Positions 24,744 to 32,205 of a stretch of DNA of 64,000 nt are shown one piece after another. Under the pieces are notes generated by a model. That model was not told where the DNA came from, did no database searches, and saw nothing but the letters and a program-made list of their open reading frames with translations. How positions within the stretch are numbered: the first letter of the stretch is position 1; every line of letters starts with the position of its first letter. The stretch is from the NCBI RefSeq assembly GCF_900108335.1, contig NZ_FNVT01000003.1, forward strand, positions 725,563-789,562, given 5' to 3'. The position numbers were made by a program, and so were the translations under genes. The stretch comes from Nonomuraea solani. GTDB lineage: Bacteria; Actinomycetota; Actinomycetes; Streptosporangiales; Streptosporangiaceae.

Positions 24744-26280
24744 GGTCGTGTCCCTCCCAGTACGGGGCGCGGAGTTTGCGTTTGAGCAGCTTGCCGTTGG
24801 GCTCGCGGGGCATCTCGGCGATGAAGTCGACGCTCCTGGGCCACTTCATCCGGGCCAGCCGGCCCTCCAGCGAGGCCAGCAGCTCGGCGGCCAGCCCGGG
24901 GCCCGGCTCGATGCCCGGCGCGGGCTCGACCACGGCCTTGATCTGCTCGCCCCACTCCTCGTCCGGGATGCCGAACACGGCCACGTCGGCCACCTTCGGG
25001 TGGACCATCAGCTCGTTCTCGATCTCGGCCGGGTAGATGTTCGCGCCGCCCGAGATGATCATGTCGGCCTTGCGGTCGCACAGGAAAAGGAAGCCGTCCT
25101 TGTCCAGGTAACCGATGTCACCGACGGTGAAGTGGTCCTTGAGCCGGTTCGCGGCGGTCTTGGCGGGGTCGCCCTTGTACTCGAACGTGGCGCCCATCAT
25201 CTTCATGTAGATCGTGCCGGGCGTGCCGGCCGGGACCGGGTCGCCGTTGTCGTCCACGATGAGCAGCTCGCTGATCGGCCACGCCTTGCCGACCGTGCCC
25301 GGGTGCTCCTTCCAGTCCTGCGGGGTGGCCAGGGTGCCGCCGCCCTCGGTGGCCGCGTAGTACTCGTACACGCACTCGCCCCACCATTCGAGCATCGCCC
25401 ACTTGACCGGGACCGGGCAGGGGGCGGCGGCGTGGATCATCCACCGCAGCGAGGACAGGTCGTAGCGCGCGCGGGTCTCCTCCGGCAGGGCCAGCAGCCG
25501 CTTGAAGTGGGTCGGGACCAGGTGCGAGTTGGTGACGCCGTAGCGCTCGCAGAGCCGCAGCAGCTCCTCGGCGTCCCAGCGGTCCATGTAGACGAGCGTG
25601 TGGCCCATGTGCAGGGCGGTGCCGCCGAACTGGGTGACCGCCGTGTGGTAGCTCGGCGAGGTGACCAGGTGCGCGTTCGGGCGGCCCGGGGTGATACCGA
25701 ACAGTCCGAGCAGGAACGTCATGAGTTCTGCGGAGTCGTCCGGGTCCAGGCCGCTGAGCTTGCGCCGGACGCCCTTGGGCTTGCCGGTGGTGCCCGAGGT
25801 GTAGTGCATGGTCAGTCCGGCCGTACGGTCGGGCGGGGCGCTGTCGGGTTGCCCGTCGGTCAGCTCGCGGGCCGGGCGGAACCCCTCCGCGCCCTCGCCC
25901 AGGATGAACCGGCGGTGCGGCTCGACCGCCTCCGCGCCTATGGCGCCCGCTTCGGCGAAACGCGGGTGGACGAAGAAGGCCTTGGCCTCGCTGTCGGCCA
26001 CGATGTAGGCGATCTCCGGGCCGGTGAGATGCCAGTTGACCGGGGTGTAGTACCAGCCGGCCTGTAACGCGGCCAGATAGAGCACCAGGCCGTCGGCGCC
26101 GTTCGGGACCAGGCCGCAGATGCCGTCACCGGGCTGGAGGCCGAGTGCGCGCAGGCCGTGCACCAGGCGGTTCGCCTGGGCCAGCAGCTCGCCGGCGCGA
26201 TGCTCCGTACCGTCGGGATCCACTGCCGCGATCCACTCGGGATCCGCCTGGGCGAGCCTCCAGAAACCGAGCGTGCCCAT
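24733..26280 (-). CDS. Acyl-CoA synthetase (FadD family)
   Basis: This 515-residue adenylate-forming ligase has P-loop HYTSGTTGKPKGVRR, the YYAATEGGGT adenine motif, a GDIGYLDKDGFLFLCDRKADMIISGGANIYPAEIE hinge region (split here: GDIGYLDKDGF, LFLCDRKADM, IISGGANIYPAEIE), and the catalytic Lys in EPNGKLLKRKL. It would activate a steroid or other acid as the CoA thioester. ATG 26280 is preceded by GAGGAG. It is the first gene of the operon reaching down to the FadD19-like gene and diverges from echA across a region with two KstR2-type operators. The acid it activates is not known; FadD17-like use of a shortened side chain is possible. Confidence 0.93.
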   Translation of the reverse strand: MGTLGFWRLAQADPEWIAAVDPDGTEHRAGELLAQANRLVHGLRALGLQPGDGICGLVPNGADGLVLYLAALQAGWYYTPVNWHLTGPEIAYIVADSEAKAFFVHPRFAEAGAIGAEAVEPHRRFILGEGAEGFRPARELTDGQPDSAPPDRTAGLTMHYTSGTTGKPKGVRRKLSGLDPDDSAELMTFLLGLFGITPGRPNAHLVTSPSYHTAVTQFGGTALHMGHTLVYMDRWDAEELLRLCERYGVTNSHLVPTHFKRLLALPEETRARYDLSSLRWMIHAAAPCPVPVKWAMLEWWGECVYEYYAATEGGGTLATPQDWKEHPGTVGKAWPISELLIVDDNGDPVPAGTPGTIYMKMMGATFEYKGDPAKTAANRLKDHFTVGDIGYLDKDGFLFLCDRKADMIISGGANIYPAEIENELMVHPKVADVAVFGIPDEEWGEQIKAVVEPAPGIEPGPGLAAELLASLEGRLARMKWPRSVDFIAEMPREPNGKLLKRKLRAPYWEGHDRAI

Positions 26281-26300
26281 CTGATCTCCTCAGCTCAGGG

Positions 26301-26333
26301 CCAGCAAAACAGGAACCTGTTCTCGTTTGCTGG
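26301..26333. promoter_or_regulatory. Nested palindrome upstream of the FadD operon
   Basis: Outer arms CCAGCAAA (26301-26308) and TTTGCTGG (26326-26333) are perfect inverted copies. Inside them AACAGG-AA-CCTGTT (26308-26321) forms a second palindrome. The core AAC-CT-GTT (26314-26321) equals the centre of the KstR motif TnnAACnnGTTnnA, but the outer T and A do not match. It lies 21-53 bases upstream of the FadD start codon, a good repressor position. Confidence 0.5.
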
Positions 26334-26362
26334 TGGGAGCGTATCCCGGCGGAGAAGCCCTG

Positions 26363-26376
26363 AGCAAGCGCTTGAT
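26363..26376. promoter_or_regulatory. KstR2-type operator 1
   Basis: AGCAAGCGCTTGAT matches the published KstR2 consensus AnCAAGnnCTTGnT at every fixed position. It lies in the shared promoter region of the FadD operon and echA. KstR2 controls late steroid (HIP) catabolism genes in mycobacteria and rhodococci. The regulator itself is not in this window. Confidence 0.7.
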
Positions 26377-26432
26377 CTGTGAGTTGCGACGGGCATCGTG
26401 CCGGCGGCCGGGGCGGGGTATGATCGCCACCT

Positions 26433-26446
26433 AACAAGCGCTTGAT
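26433..26446. promoter_or_regulatory. KstR2-type operator 2
   Basis: AACAAGCGCTTGAT is a second perfect match to AnCAAGnnCTTGnT, 70 bases from the first. It lies just after a possible -10 element TATGAT (26419-26424) of the echA promoter, where a bound repressor would block transcription. Confidence 0.72.
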
Positions 26447-26467
26447 TCAGCGACTTCGGAGGCATCC

Positions 26468-27277
26468 GTGGAGCTTCTGCCGATCAGCACCCCGCACTGC
26501 CGGATCGAACGCGACGGCCAAGTCCTGGTCGTCACCATGAACCGGCCGGAGGCCCGCAACGCGCTCTCCTCGGACATGCTGATCGGCCTGGCCTCGGCGT
26601 GGCAGTACGCGTCGGCCGAGCCCGGCGTCCGGGTGGCGATCCTGACGGGCGCGGAGGGCACGTTCTGCTCGGGCGCCGACCTCAAGGCGATGGGCCAGCC
26701 GTCCACGGACCCGGAGGTCCAGGCCAGGGCCGCCCAGATCGCCAACTTCCACTGGAAGGGCCTGCTGCGCGAGGACCTGCCCACCAAGCCGATCATCTGC
26801 GCGGTGGAGGGCTACGCGGTGGCCGGCGGGACCGAACTGCTGGTGGGCACGGACCTGCGGGTGGTGGCGGAGTCGGCCACGCTGGGGCTGTTCGAGGCCA
26901 AGCGCGCCCTGTTCCCCATGGGCGGCAGCGCCGTCCGGCTGCCCCGGCAGATCCCGTACTGCCATGCCATGGACCTGCTCCTCACCGGCCGCCCGATCAC
27001 GGCGGCGGAGGCACTGTCGATGGGCCTGATCAACCGCGTGGTCCCGGACGGCCAGGCCCTGACGGCGGCCCGCGAACTGGCCGACGACGTCGCCGCCTCG
27101 GGGCCGCTGGCGGTGCAGGCGATTTTGCGCACGTACCGCGACACCCTGGGCCTGCCGGAGCCGGAGGCCCTGAAGGTCTCGGACGACCTGGGCTGGCCGG
27201 TGATCGGCTCGGAGGACGCCAAGGAGGGCACCCGCGCCTTCCGCGAGAAGCGCCCCCCGACCTACCAGGCGCACTGA
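26468..27277 (+). CDS. Enoyl-CoA hydratase/isomerase family protein (EchA)
   Basis: This 269-residue crotonase adds water to 2-enoyl-CoA. The oxyanion-hole segments CSGADLKAMG (67-76) and GYAVAGGTE (115-123) and both catalytic acids, Glu123 and Glu143 (LFEAKRALFP), are present, so it should be an active hydratase. GTG 26468 has GGAGG 6 bases upstream. It diverges from the FadD-OB-Ltp4-Ltp3-FadD19 operon and shares the KstR2-type operators. In Mycobacterium EchA19 lies next to FadD19 and hydrates steroid side-chain enoyl-CoA, so the same role is likely here. Confidence 0.92.
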   Translation: MELLPISTPHCRIERDGQVLVVTMNRPEARNALSSDMLIGLASAWQYASAEPGVRVAILTGAEGTFCSGADLKAMGQPSTDPEVQARAAQIANFHWKGLLREDLPTKPIICAVEGYAVAGGTELLVGTDLRVVAESATLGLFEAKRALFPMGGSAVRLPRQIPYCHAMDLLLTGRPITAAEALSMGLINRVVPDGQALTAARELADDVAASGPLAVQAILRTYRDTLGLPEPEALKVSDDLGWPVIGSEDAKEGTRAFREKRPPTYQAH

Positions 27278-27341
27278 CGTTACTTCACACGTAACTTGGA
27301 AGCCGTAGCACGGTGAGCTGCAAGGAGCCATCGGGAGCCGT

Positions 27342-27695
27342 CTAGGGCCAGTGTGGGGTTTCCCTGGGAGCGGTCTCGGTCCAGTCGGTGCGGGGCGGGG
27401 AGAACGCCTCCACCACCACGGCCCCGTCCGGACCGGCCGTGACCTCGTGCGGGACGTCGGCGCGGATACACCACGTGCCGCCAGGGCCGAGGTCGCGGGT
27501 CTCGTCGCCGACCCGGAACGTGAGCGTGCCGGTCAGGCACAGGCCGAGTTGTTCGTTGGCGTGATGGTGCTCGGGAACCACACCCCCAGGGGGCAGTTCG
27601 ACGACCGCCAGGGTGAGCCGGTCACCCTGGACGACCCTGGCCAGGACGTCCTTCCAGATGCGCGTGGGCGCGATGGCGCTCAGATCCGTCAGCAT
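27342..27695 (-). CDS. Small cupin-domain protein
   Basis: This single-domain cupin of about 117 residues has both motifs: VPEHHHANEQLGLCLTGTLTFRVG (split: VPEHHHANEQ, LGLCLTGTLTFRVG) with the His cluster and Glu, and PGGTWCIRADVPHEVTAG. The metal site is therefore intact. Such proteins can be enzymes or sensors; the substrate is unknown. ATG 27695 is preferred to GTG 27698 because of spacing to GGAGG. It diverges from a LysR gene, with a perfect inverted repeat in between, and is probably its target. Confidence 0.87.
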   Translation of the reverse strand: MLTDLSAIAPTRIWKDVLARVVQGDRLTLAVVELPPGGVVPEHHHANEQLGLCLTGTLTFRVGDETRDLGPGGTWCIRADVPHEVTAGPDGAVVVEAFSPPRTDWTETAPRETPHWP

Positions 27696-27731
27696 CACAC
27701 ACCTCCGTACCCGCGAATCTAGGCAGGGCGA

Positions 27732-27762
27732 GCGTTAAGGACAATCGACAGCTTCTTAACGC
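27732..27762. promoter_or_regulatory. Candidate LysR binding site
   Basis: GCGTTAAG (27732-27739) and CTTAACGC (27755-27762) are perfect 8-base inverted copies, 15 bases apart. The site lies in the 85-base gap between the divergent cupin and LysR genes. Size, dyad symmetry and location fit a LysR recognition site. Confidence 0.6.
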
Positions 27763-27780
27763 GGGGTTTAGCGTTTCCAC

Positions 27781-28701
27781 ATGCTCGACCTGGCCAGGCT
27801 CAGGGTGCTGCGCGAGGTGGCCCGCCATGGGTCGCTCACCCGCGCCGCCGCCGCGCTCTCGTACACCACGTCGGCCCTGTCGCAGCAGATCGCCGTGCTG
27901 GAGCGGGAGGCGGGCGCGCTGCTGCTGGAGCGGCACGCCCGCGGTGTGCGGCTGACGGAGGCGGGCCGGGCCCTGGTACGGCACACCGAACGCGTCCTCA
28001 CCGAGTTGCGCGCCGCCGAGAGCGCGCTGGCCGCGATCTCCACGGGCGAGGGCGGCCGGCTCCGGTTCGGCTCGTTCACCACGGCCAACGCCACGCTGAT
28101 GCCGCCGGCCGTGCGCGCCTTCCAGCGGGCCAGGCCCGGGGTCGAGGTGGAGCTGACCGAGGCCGACCGCGACGAGGCGATGGCGGCGGTGGCCGCGCAC
28201 GAGCTGGACCTGGCGCTCGTCTACGAGTTCCCGGTCGTGCCGCTGGAGGTGCCGCCCACCGTCGAGGTACGCCCCCTGCTGGCCGACCCGCTGCACATCG
28301 CGCTCCCGCCGGACCACCGGCTGGCCGGGCGCGAGCGGATCAGGCTCGCCGAGCTGGCCGGCGAGCGGTGGATCCAGGGCGTGCACCGCGGCTCGACGAT
28401 CGACGTGCTGCCCAAGGCGTGCCGGGAGGCGGGGTTCGAGCCCAGGATCGCCTTCAGGACCGACGACCAGATAACGGTGCGGGGGCTGGTGGCGGCGGGA
28501 CTGGGGGTGGCGCTGGCGCCGTTCCTCACGCTGCCCGCCACCGCGCCCGACCTCGTCGTACGCCCCCTCAGCGAACCCTCGCTGACCAGGACCGTCATGA
28601 CCGCCACGCCCGCCGGCCGCTACCGGCTGCCCGCCGCCACCGCCATGATCGAGCACCTGCGGGCGGTGGCCGCGGACCTGACGCGGATCAGTCCTCCGTG
28701 A
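27781..28701 (+). CDS. LysR family transcriptional regulator
   Basis: This 306-residue regulator has a winged helix-turn-helix (LRVLREVARHGSLTRAAAAL, SYTTSALSQQIAVLE) and an effector-binding domain starting near RLRFGSFTTANATLMPPA. The C-terminus contains VRGLVAAGLGVALAPFLTLP. It diverges from the cupin gene and probably regulates it through the GCGTTAAG dyad. It is convergent with the flavoprotein gene, overlapping it by 14 bases. The effector is unknown. Confidence 0.93.
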   Translation: MLDLARLRVLREVARHGSLTRAAAALSYTTSALSQQIAVLEREAGALLLERHARGVRLTEAGRALVRHTERVLTELRAAESALAAISTGEGGRLRFGSFTTANATLMPPAVRAFQRARPGVEVELTEADRDEAMAAVAAHELDLALVYEFPVVPLEVPPTVEVRPLLADPLHIALPPDHRLAGRERIRLAELAGERWIQGVHRGSTIDVLPKACREAGFEPRIAFRTDDQITVRGLVAAGLGVALAPFLTLPATAPDLVVRPLSEPSLTRTVMTATPAGRYRLPAATAMIEHLRAVAADLTRISPP

Positions 28702-29794
28702 TGCGCTCCAGCCGTTCCAGGGCCTCGCCGTACTCCGTCACCAGGTCGAATACGACGTCCTTGGTCGACCTGACCTGGTTGGTGATGCCGATGATCTGCC
28801 CGGCCGGGAACGTGGCCAGCTCCGAGGCGTCCGAGCGCCCGATGCGGCGCAGCGCGTCCGACACCAGCATGAACTGCAGCGGCATCGGCAGCGTCCCCGG
28901 CGACTCCTCCGACTCCCACGCCTCGGTCCACTCGTTCCTGAGCAGCCGCGCCGGCTTGCCGGTCCAGCTCCGCGAGCGCACGGTGTCCCGGGAGGTGGCC
29001 TCCAGGATCCGGCGCTTGGCCATCTCCGGCGTGTCCGCCTCCTCGACGGTGAGCCACAGGGAGCCGGTCCACACGCCCTCGGCCCCCAGCGCCATTCCGG
29101 CGGCCATCTGACGGCCGTTGCCGATGCCGCCGGCGGCCAGTACGGGCACGTCCACGGCGTCCACGACCTGCGGGATCAGCACCATGGTGGAGATCTCGCC
29201 GGTGTGCCCGCCGGCCTCGGTGCCCTGGGCGACCACGACGTCCACCCCGACCTCCACCTGCTTGAGCGCGTGGCGCGGGGTCGAGGCGAGGGCGGCGACC
29301 TTGACGCCGTGTTCGTGGGCGAGGTCGACCACGTCGGCGGGCGGCGGGCCCAGGGCGTTGGCGAGCAGCGCGATGGGGTGGCGCAGGGCGACCTCGACCT
29401 GCGGGCGCGCGGTGGCGTCGGTCCAGCCGAGCAGCACCTTCCCGGCGTCCGCGTCGGCGGAGAGCTGCGGGACCCCGTGCTTGGCCAGGAGGTCTTCGAC
29501 GAACGAGCGGTGGCCCTCGGGGATCATCCCCTGCAGGCGGCCGACCAGCTCCTCGGGGGCGAAGTCGGCGCCCTCGTACGAGGCCGGCATGACCACGTCG
29601 ACGCCGTACGGCCTGCCGTCCACGTGGTCGTCGATCCATTTGAGCTCTGTCTCAAGCTCTTCCGGCGTGAAGTAGAGCGCCCCGAGCACCCCCATGCCGC
29701 CCGCGCGGCTGACGGCGGCGACCACATCCCTGCAGTGGCTGAACGCGAAGATCGGGAGCTCGATTCCGAACATGTCCGTGACACGGGTCCGCAT
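28688..29794 (-). CDS. Nitronate monooxygenase/NPD-like flavin oxidoreductase
   Basis: This 368-residue FMN TIM-barrel protein belongs to the nitronate monooxygenase (2-nitropropane dioxygenase) family. Typical segments are AVSRAGGMGVLGALYFTPEEL, VVVAQGTEAGGHTGEIST and VLAAGGIGNGRQMAAGMALGAEGV, the phosphate-binding loop. The mycobacterial steroid enzyme IpdC is in this family, and many homologues are enone or nitronate reductases. ATG 29794 fits the conserved start MRTRVTDMFG. It lacks a clear ribosome-binding site and may be leaderless. KstR-type palindromes lie upstream, so a role in sterol catabolism is inferred. Confidence 0.88.
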   Translation of the reverse strand: MRTRVTDMFGIELPIFAFSHCRDVVAAVSRAGGMGVLGALYFTPEELETELKWIDDHVDGRPYGVDVVMPASYEGADFAPEELVGRLQGMIPEGHRSFVEDLLAKHGVPQLSADADAGKVLLGWTDATARPQVEVALRHPIALLANALGPPPADVVDLAHEHGVKVAALASTPRHALKQVEVGVDVVVAQGTEAGGHTGEISTMVLIPQVVDAVDVPVLAAGGIGNGRQMAAGMALGAEGVWTGSLWLTVEEADTPEMAKRRILEATSRDTVRSRSWTGKPARLLRNEWTEAWESEESPGTLPMPLQFMLVSDALRRIGRSDASELATFPAGQIIGITNQVRSTKDVVFDLVTEYGEALERLERITED

Positions 29795-29825
29795 GGCCCG
29801 ACAATACGTCCGGCCACCGGCAAAC

Positions 29826-29839
29826 TGCAACGTGTTCTA
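29826..29839. promoter_or_regulatory. KstR-type operator upstream of the NPD-like gene
   Basis: TGCAACGTGTTCTA matches TnnAACnnGTTnnA at all eight fixed positions. It lies 32-45 bases upstream of the flavoprotein start codon. It is overlapped by a second perfect dyad GTTCTAG-A-CTAGAAC (29834-29848). Confidence 0.65.
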
Positions 29840-29880
29840 GACTAGAACCTTTCGTCTGGTACCGGTGAGTAACCTTCGAC

Positions 29881-29894
29881 TATAACGAGTTCTA
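29881..29894. promoter_or_regulatory. Second KstR-type operator upstream of the NPD-like gene
   Basis: TATAACGAGTTCTA also fits TnnAACnnGTTnnA at every fixed position. It lies 55 bases from the first site, between the flavoprotein promoter and the terminator of the DUF3068 gene. Confidence 0.62.
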
Positions 29895-29910
29895 GTAAAG
29901 GCGGGCAAGG

Positions 29911-29940
29911 CAAAGAAAAAGGGCCCGTTTTCACGGGCCC
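29911..29940 (-). terminator. Intrinsic terminator of the DUF3068 gene
   Basis: On the minus strand a perfect 8-base stem (GGGCCCGT/ACGGGCCC, 29921-29940, four-base loop) is followed by TTTTTCTTTG. It lies 16 bases after the DUF3068 stop codon and so should end that transcript before the flavoprotein promoter. Confidence 0.85.
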
Positions 29941-29956
29941 CCAAAAACGTGGCCGA

Positions 29957-30880
29957 TTACTCGGCGGCGGCCGGGCGGCGACGGCCCAGAAGAACCCCGG
30001 CGACGACGAGGACGACCCCGACGACGAGCAGGATCAGCGGGATGGTGTTGCGCACCAGGGTGATCATGCTCTTGCCCTCTTGGGCGTTCTTGACCAGGTC
30101 GCTGACGGTCTGCTCGGTCATCTTCGCGGTCGCGACGAAGGCCGCCGTGCGCTCCACGCCGTCCTGGGTCTTCAACACCTCGTGGCGCTGCATCTCCTGG
30201 CGGACGGGGGCGCCGGTGACCGGCTCGACCCAGAACGTCGTCTTGCCGTCGTACCAGCGGTCCACCTGCACGTCGCCGGTCGTGCCCGTCATGCCGAGCA
30301 CGTTGGCGGGCGCCGAGCGGGTCTCGGTCTTGGTCGGCGGCACGGTCTGCTCGAAGACGTAGACGGGCATGCCGTTGACGTTGTCCTCGCGGACGAACTT
30401 CGCGTCGAACGCCTTCTGCGCCGTGGAGTTGAACACCTTGTACGTCTTCTTCTGCACGTCGAAGGGGAACTTGTAGATCTGCCCCTCCAGCGTGACCGGC
30501 GCCTTCTCGATGCTGGTGCCGCAGCAGTTGACGCCCAGGCCGGTGTACCGGTCGAAGGCGCTGCGGCGCTCGGAGAGGTCGATCTGCGGCCGGCCGTTGG
30601 TCACGTCGTTGACGACCGTGGCCTCGTCCCAGACGACCCGCTGGCTGTTGGCCTCCTTCACGTCGCCACGCGTGGTGACGATGATGTCGAGGTCCCCGGT
30701 GAGGACCTTCAGGTCCTGGAGGGAGAAGTATTGAGCCCCCTTGGCCTCCAGCCGCGAGATGCCGAACTGGTCCGCCGGGGCGGAGATGATCTGACCCGCC
30801 GCCCAGAATTTCAGCAGCGGCGCCAGTGCGATGAAGAAAGCACCGAACCCGATGAGGACAAGTGTGGAGATGCGACCCAT
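29957..30880 (-). CDS. DUF3068 (PorA family) membrane-anchored protein
   Basis: This 307-residue protein has an N-terminal membrane segment (ISTLVLIGFGAFFIALAPLL, 4-23), a long extracytoplasmic domain and a C-terminal membrane segment (NTIPLILLVVGVVLVVAGVLLG) ending in RRRPAAAE. The outside domain contains ETRSAPANVLGMTG and VDRWYDGKTTFWVEPVTGAPV, typical of DUF3068, an actinobacterial family also called PorA. ATG 30880 has GGAGG upstream, and longer frames are rejected. It diverges from an acyltransferase. Function is unknown; the shared promoter region has two KstR-like near-matches. Confidence 0.9.
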   Translation of the reverse strand: MGRISTLVLIGFGAFFIALAPLLKFWAAGQIISAPADQFGISRLEAKGAQYFSLQDLKVLTGDLDIIVTTRGDVKEANSQRVVWDEATVVNDVTNGRPQIDLSERRSAFDRYTGLGVNCCGTSIEKAPVTLEGQIYKFPFDVQKKTYKVFNSTAQKAFDAKFVREDNVNGMPVYVFEQTVPPTKTETRSAPANVLGMTGTTGDVQVDRWYDGKTTFWVEPVTGAPVRQEMQRHEVLKTQDGVERTAAFVATAKMTEQTVSDLVKNAQEGKSMITLVRNTIPLILLVVGVVLVVAGVLLGRRRPAAAE

Positions 30881-30897
30881 CGAGGCCTCCGCATTTG

Positions 30898-30911
30898 TAG
30901 AACGTGTTGTC
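30898..30911. promoter_or_regulatory. KstR-like site upstream of the DUF3068 gene
   Basis: TAGAACGTGTTGTC matches TnnAACnnGTTnnA except for the final base. It lies 18 bases before the DUF3068 start codon, in the gap shared with the acyltransferase. Confidence 0.45.
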
Positions 30912-30990
30912 GTCTGGTGCGATCGTCGAGCAACAAAGTATGACAGTGCGTGATCCCCGTCACCGCCGGGCATATCACCGCAACCAAATC

Positions 30991-31009
30991 GATAGAAACA
31001 AGTTCTATC
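30991..31009. promoter_or_regulatory. KstR-like palindrome upstream of the acyltransferase
   Basis: GATAGAA (30991-30997) and TTCTATC (31003-31009) are perfect inverted copies. The centre AAACAAGTT fits the KstR core AACnnGTT, with only the outer T replaced. It lies about 50 bases before the acyltransferase start. Confidence 0.5.
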
Positions 31010-31059
31010 GTGGTTTGGCCAGTGGTTCGGCCATCGAATCCGAGAGATTGGGAGCAGCG

Positions 31060-32205
31060 ATGAGGAGCAGGGACGCCGCCCTCGACGGCATCCGCGCGTT
31101 CGCGGCGCTCGGCGTCTGGCTGCTGCACGTCGGGAGCAACACCGGCGTCATGTACCGCGAGGGCATGTTCGCCTGGATGATGAGCCGTCTGGGCATCGCC
31201 GTACCCATCTTCTTCCTCCTGTCGGGCCTGCTGCTCTACCGCCCGTGGGCGCGCGCGGTGATCGACAATACGCCACGGCCGAAGCCGCTGCGCTACCTGT
31301 GGCGCCGGGTGCTGCGGGTCATGCCGGTCTACTGGCTCGTGACCGGGCTGGCCCTGTGGGCGTGGAGCTCGTTCGACTGGCTCGGCTGGGTCAAGTGGAT
31401 GCTGCTGCTGCAGAACTTCTTCCAGGGCGACCCGGTGCCCGACGGGCTCTACCAGATGTGGACGCTGCCCATCGAGATGTCCTTCTACGTGGTGCTGCCG
31501 CTGCTCGCCTGGCTGCTGCACAGGTTCGCGCGGAGAGGGAACCGGCCGGTCCGGCTGCTGGTGGGCATCGGGGTGCTGCCCGTGATCTCGATCGGCACCG
31601 TGGCCGCCGCGCGGGTGTTCGAGGTGCCGCAGCTCGCGCTGCTGCTGCCGTACCACCTGGTGTACTTCGCCTGCGGCATGGCGATGGCCGTGCTGTCGGT
31701 CTGGATCGGGCACAGCCGGGTGATCGACTCGCTGGCGCCGCAGCTCCTGGTGCTGGCCGCCCTGCTGTACGCGGCGCTGAGCACCGGGCTGGCCGGGCCG
31801 CGCACGCTCACGCTGCCGACCATCTCGCAGTCGTTGTGGCGGGTCACCCTGGAGGCGGCCGTCGCGGTGCTGCTGGTGGCGCCGTTCGCGCTGGCGTCCA
31901 GGCCCGACTCGCTCAGGAACCGGGTGCTCGGCAACCCCGTCGCCGCCTACCTGGGGCGCATCTCCTACAGCTTCTTCCTCTGGCACGCGCCGGTGATCAC
32001 GCTGCAGCTCAAGCTCACCGGCGCGCCACCGTTCGCCGGTGACTTCACCAGCGTGGCGGTGGTGTCGTTCCTGGCCACGCTGCTGCTGAGCGTCGGCAGC
32101 TATCACCTCGTCGAGGTGCCCGCTCTCAGGCTCGGCCGGCACCGGTCAGCACCTTCTCTTCCGCCGACGCCGGCGGCTCCGCGGCCGGTCGCGCCGGCTC
32201 CGTGA
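31060..32205 (+). CDS. Membrane acyltransferase (acyltransferase 3/OafA type)
   Basis: This 381-residue protein has about ten membrane segments. It carries the family N-terminal motif RDAALDGIRAFAALGVWLLHVG with the catalytic His, and the second motif PIFFLLSGLLLYRP. A late RISYSFFLWHAPVI closes the fold. Such proteins move acyl groups onto sugars or lipids at the membrane. ATG 31060 is preceded by GGAG at a good distance; upstream in-frame starts would run through the promoter and operator. It diverges from DUF3068 and overlaps AftD convergently by 80 bases. Neighbouring glycan genes suggest a saccharide acceptor. Confidence 0.88.
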   Translation: MRSRDAALDGIRAFAALGVWLLHVGSNTGVMYREGMFAWMMSRLGIAVPIFFLLSGLLLYRPWARAVIDNTPRPKPLRYLWRRVLRVMPVYWLVTGLALWAWSSFDWLGWVKWMLLLQNFFQGDPVPDGLYQMWTLPIEMSFYVVLPLLAWLLHRFARRGNRPVRLLVGIGVLPVISIGTVAAARVFEVPQLALLLPYHLVYFACGMAMAVLSVWIGHSRVIDSLAPQLLVLAALLYAALSTGLAGPRTLTLPTISQSLWRVTLEAAVAVLLVAPFALASRPDSLRNRVLGNPVAAYLGRISYSFFLWHAPVITLQLKLTGAPPFAGDFTSVAVVSFLATLLLSVGSYHLVEVPALRLGRHRSAPSLPPTPAAPRPVAPAP

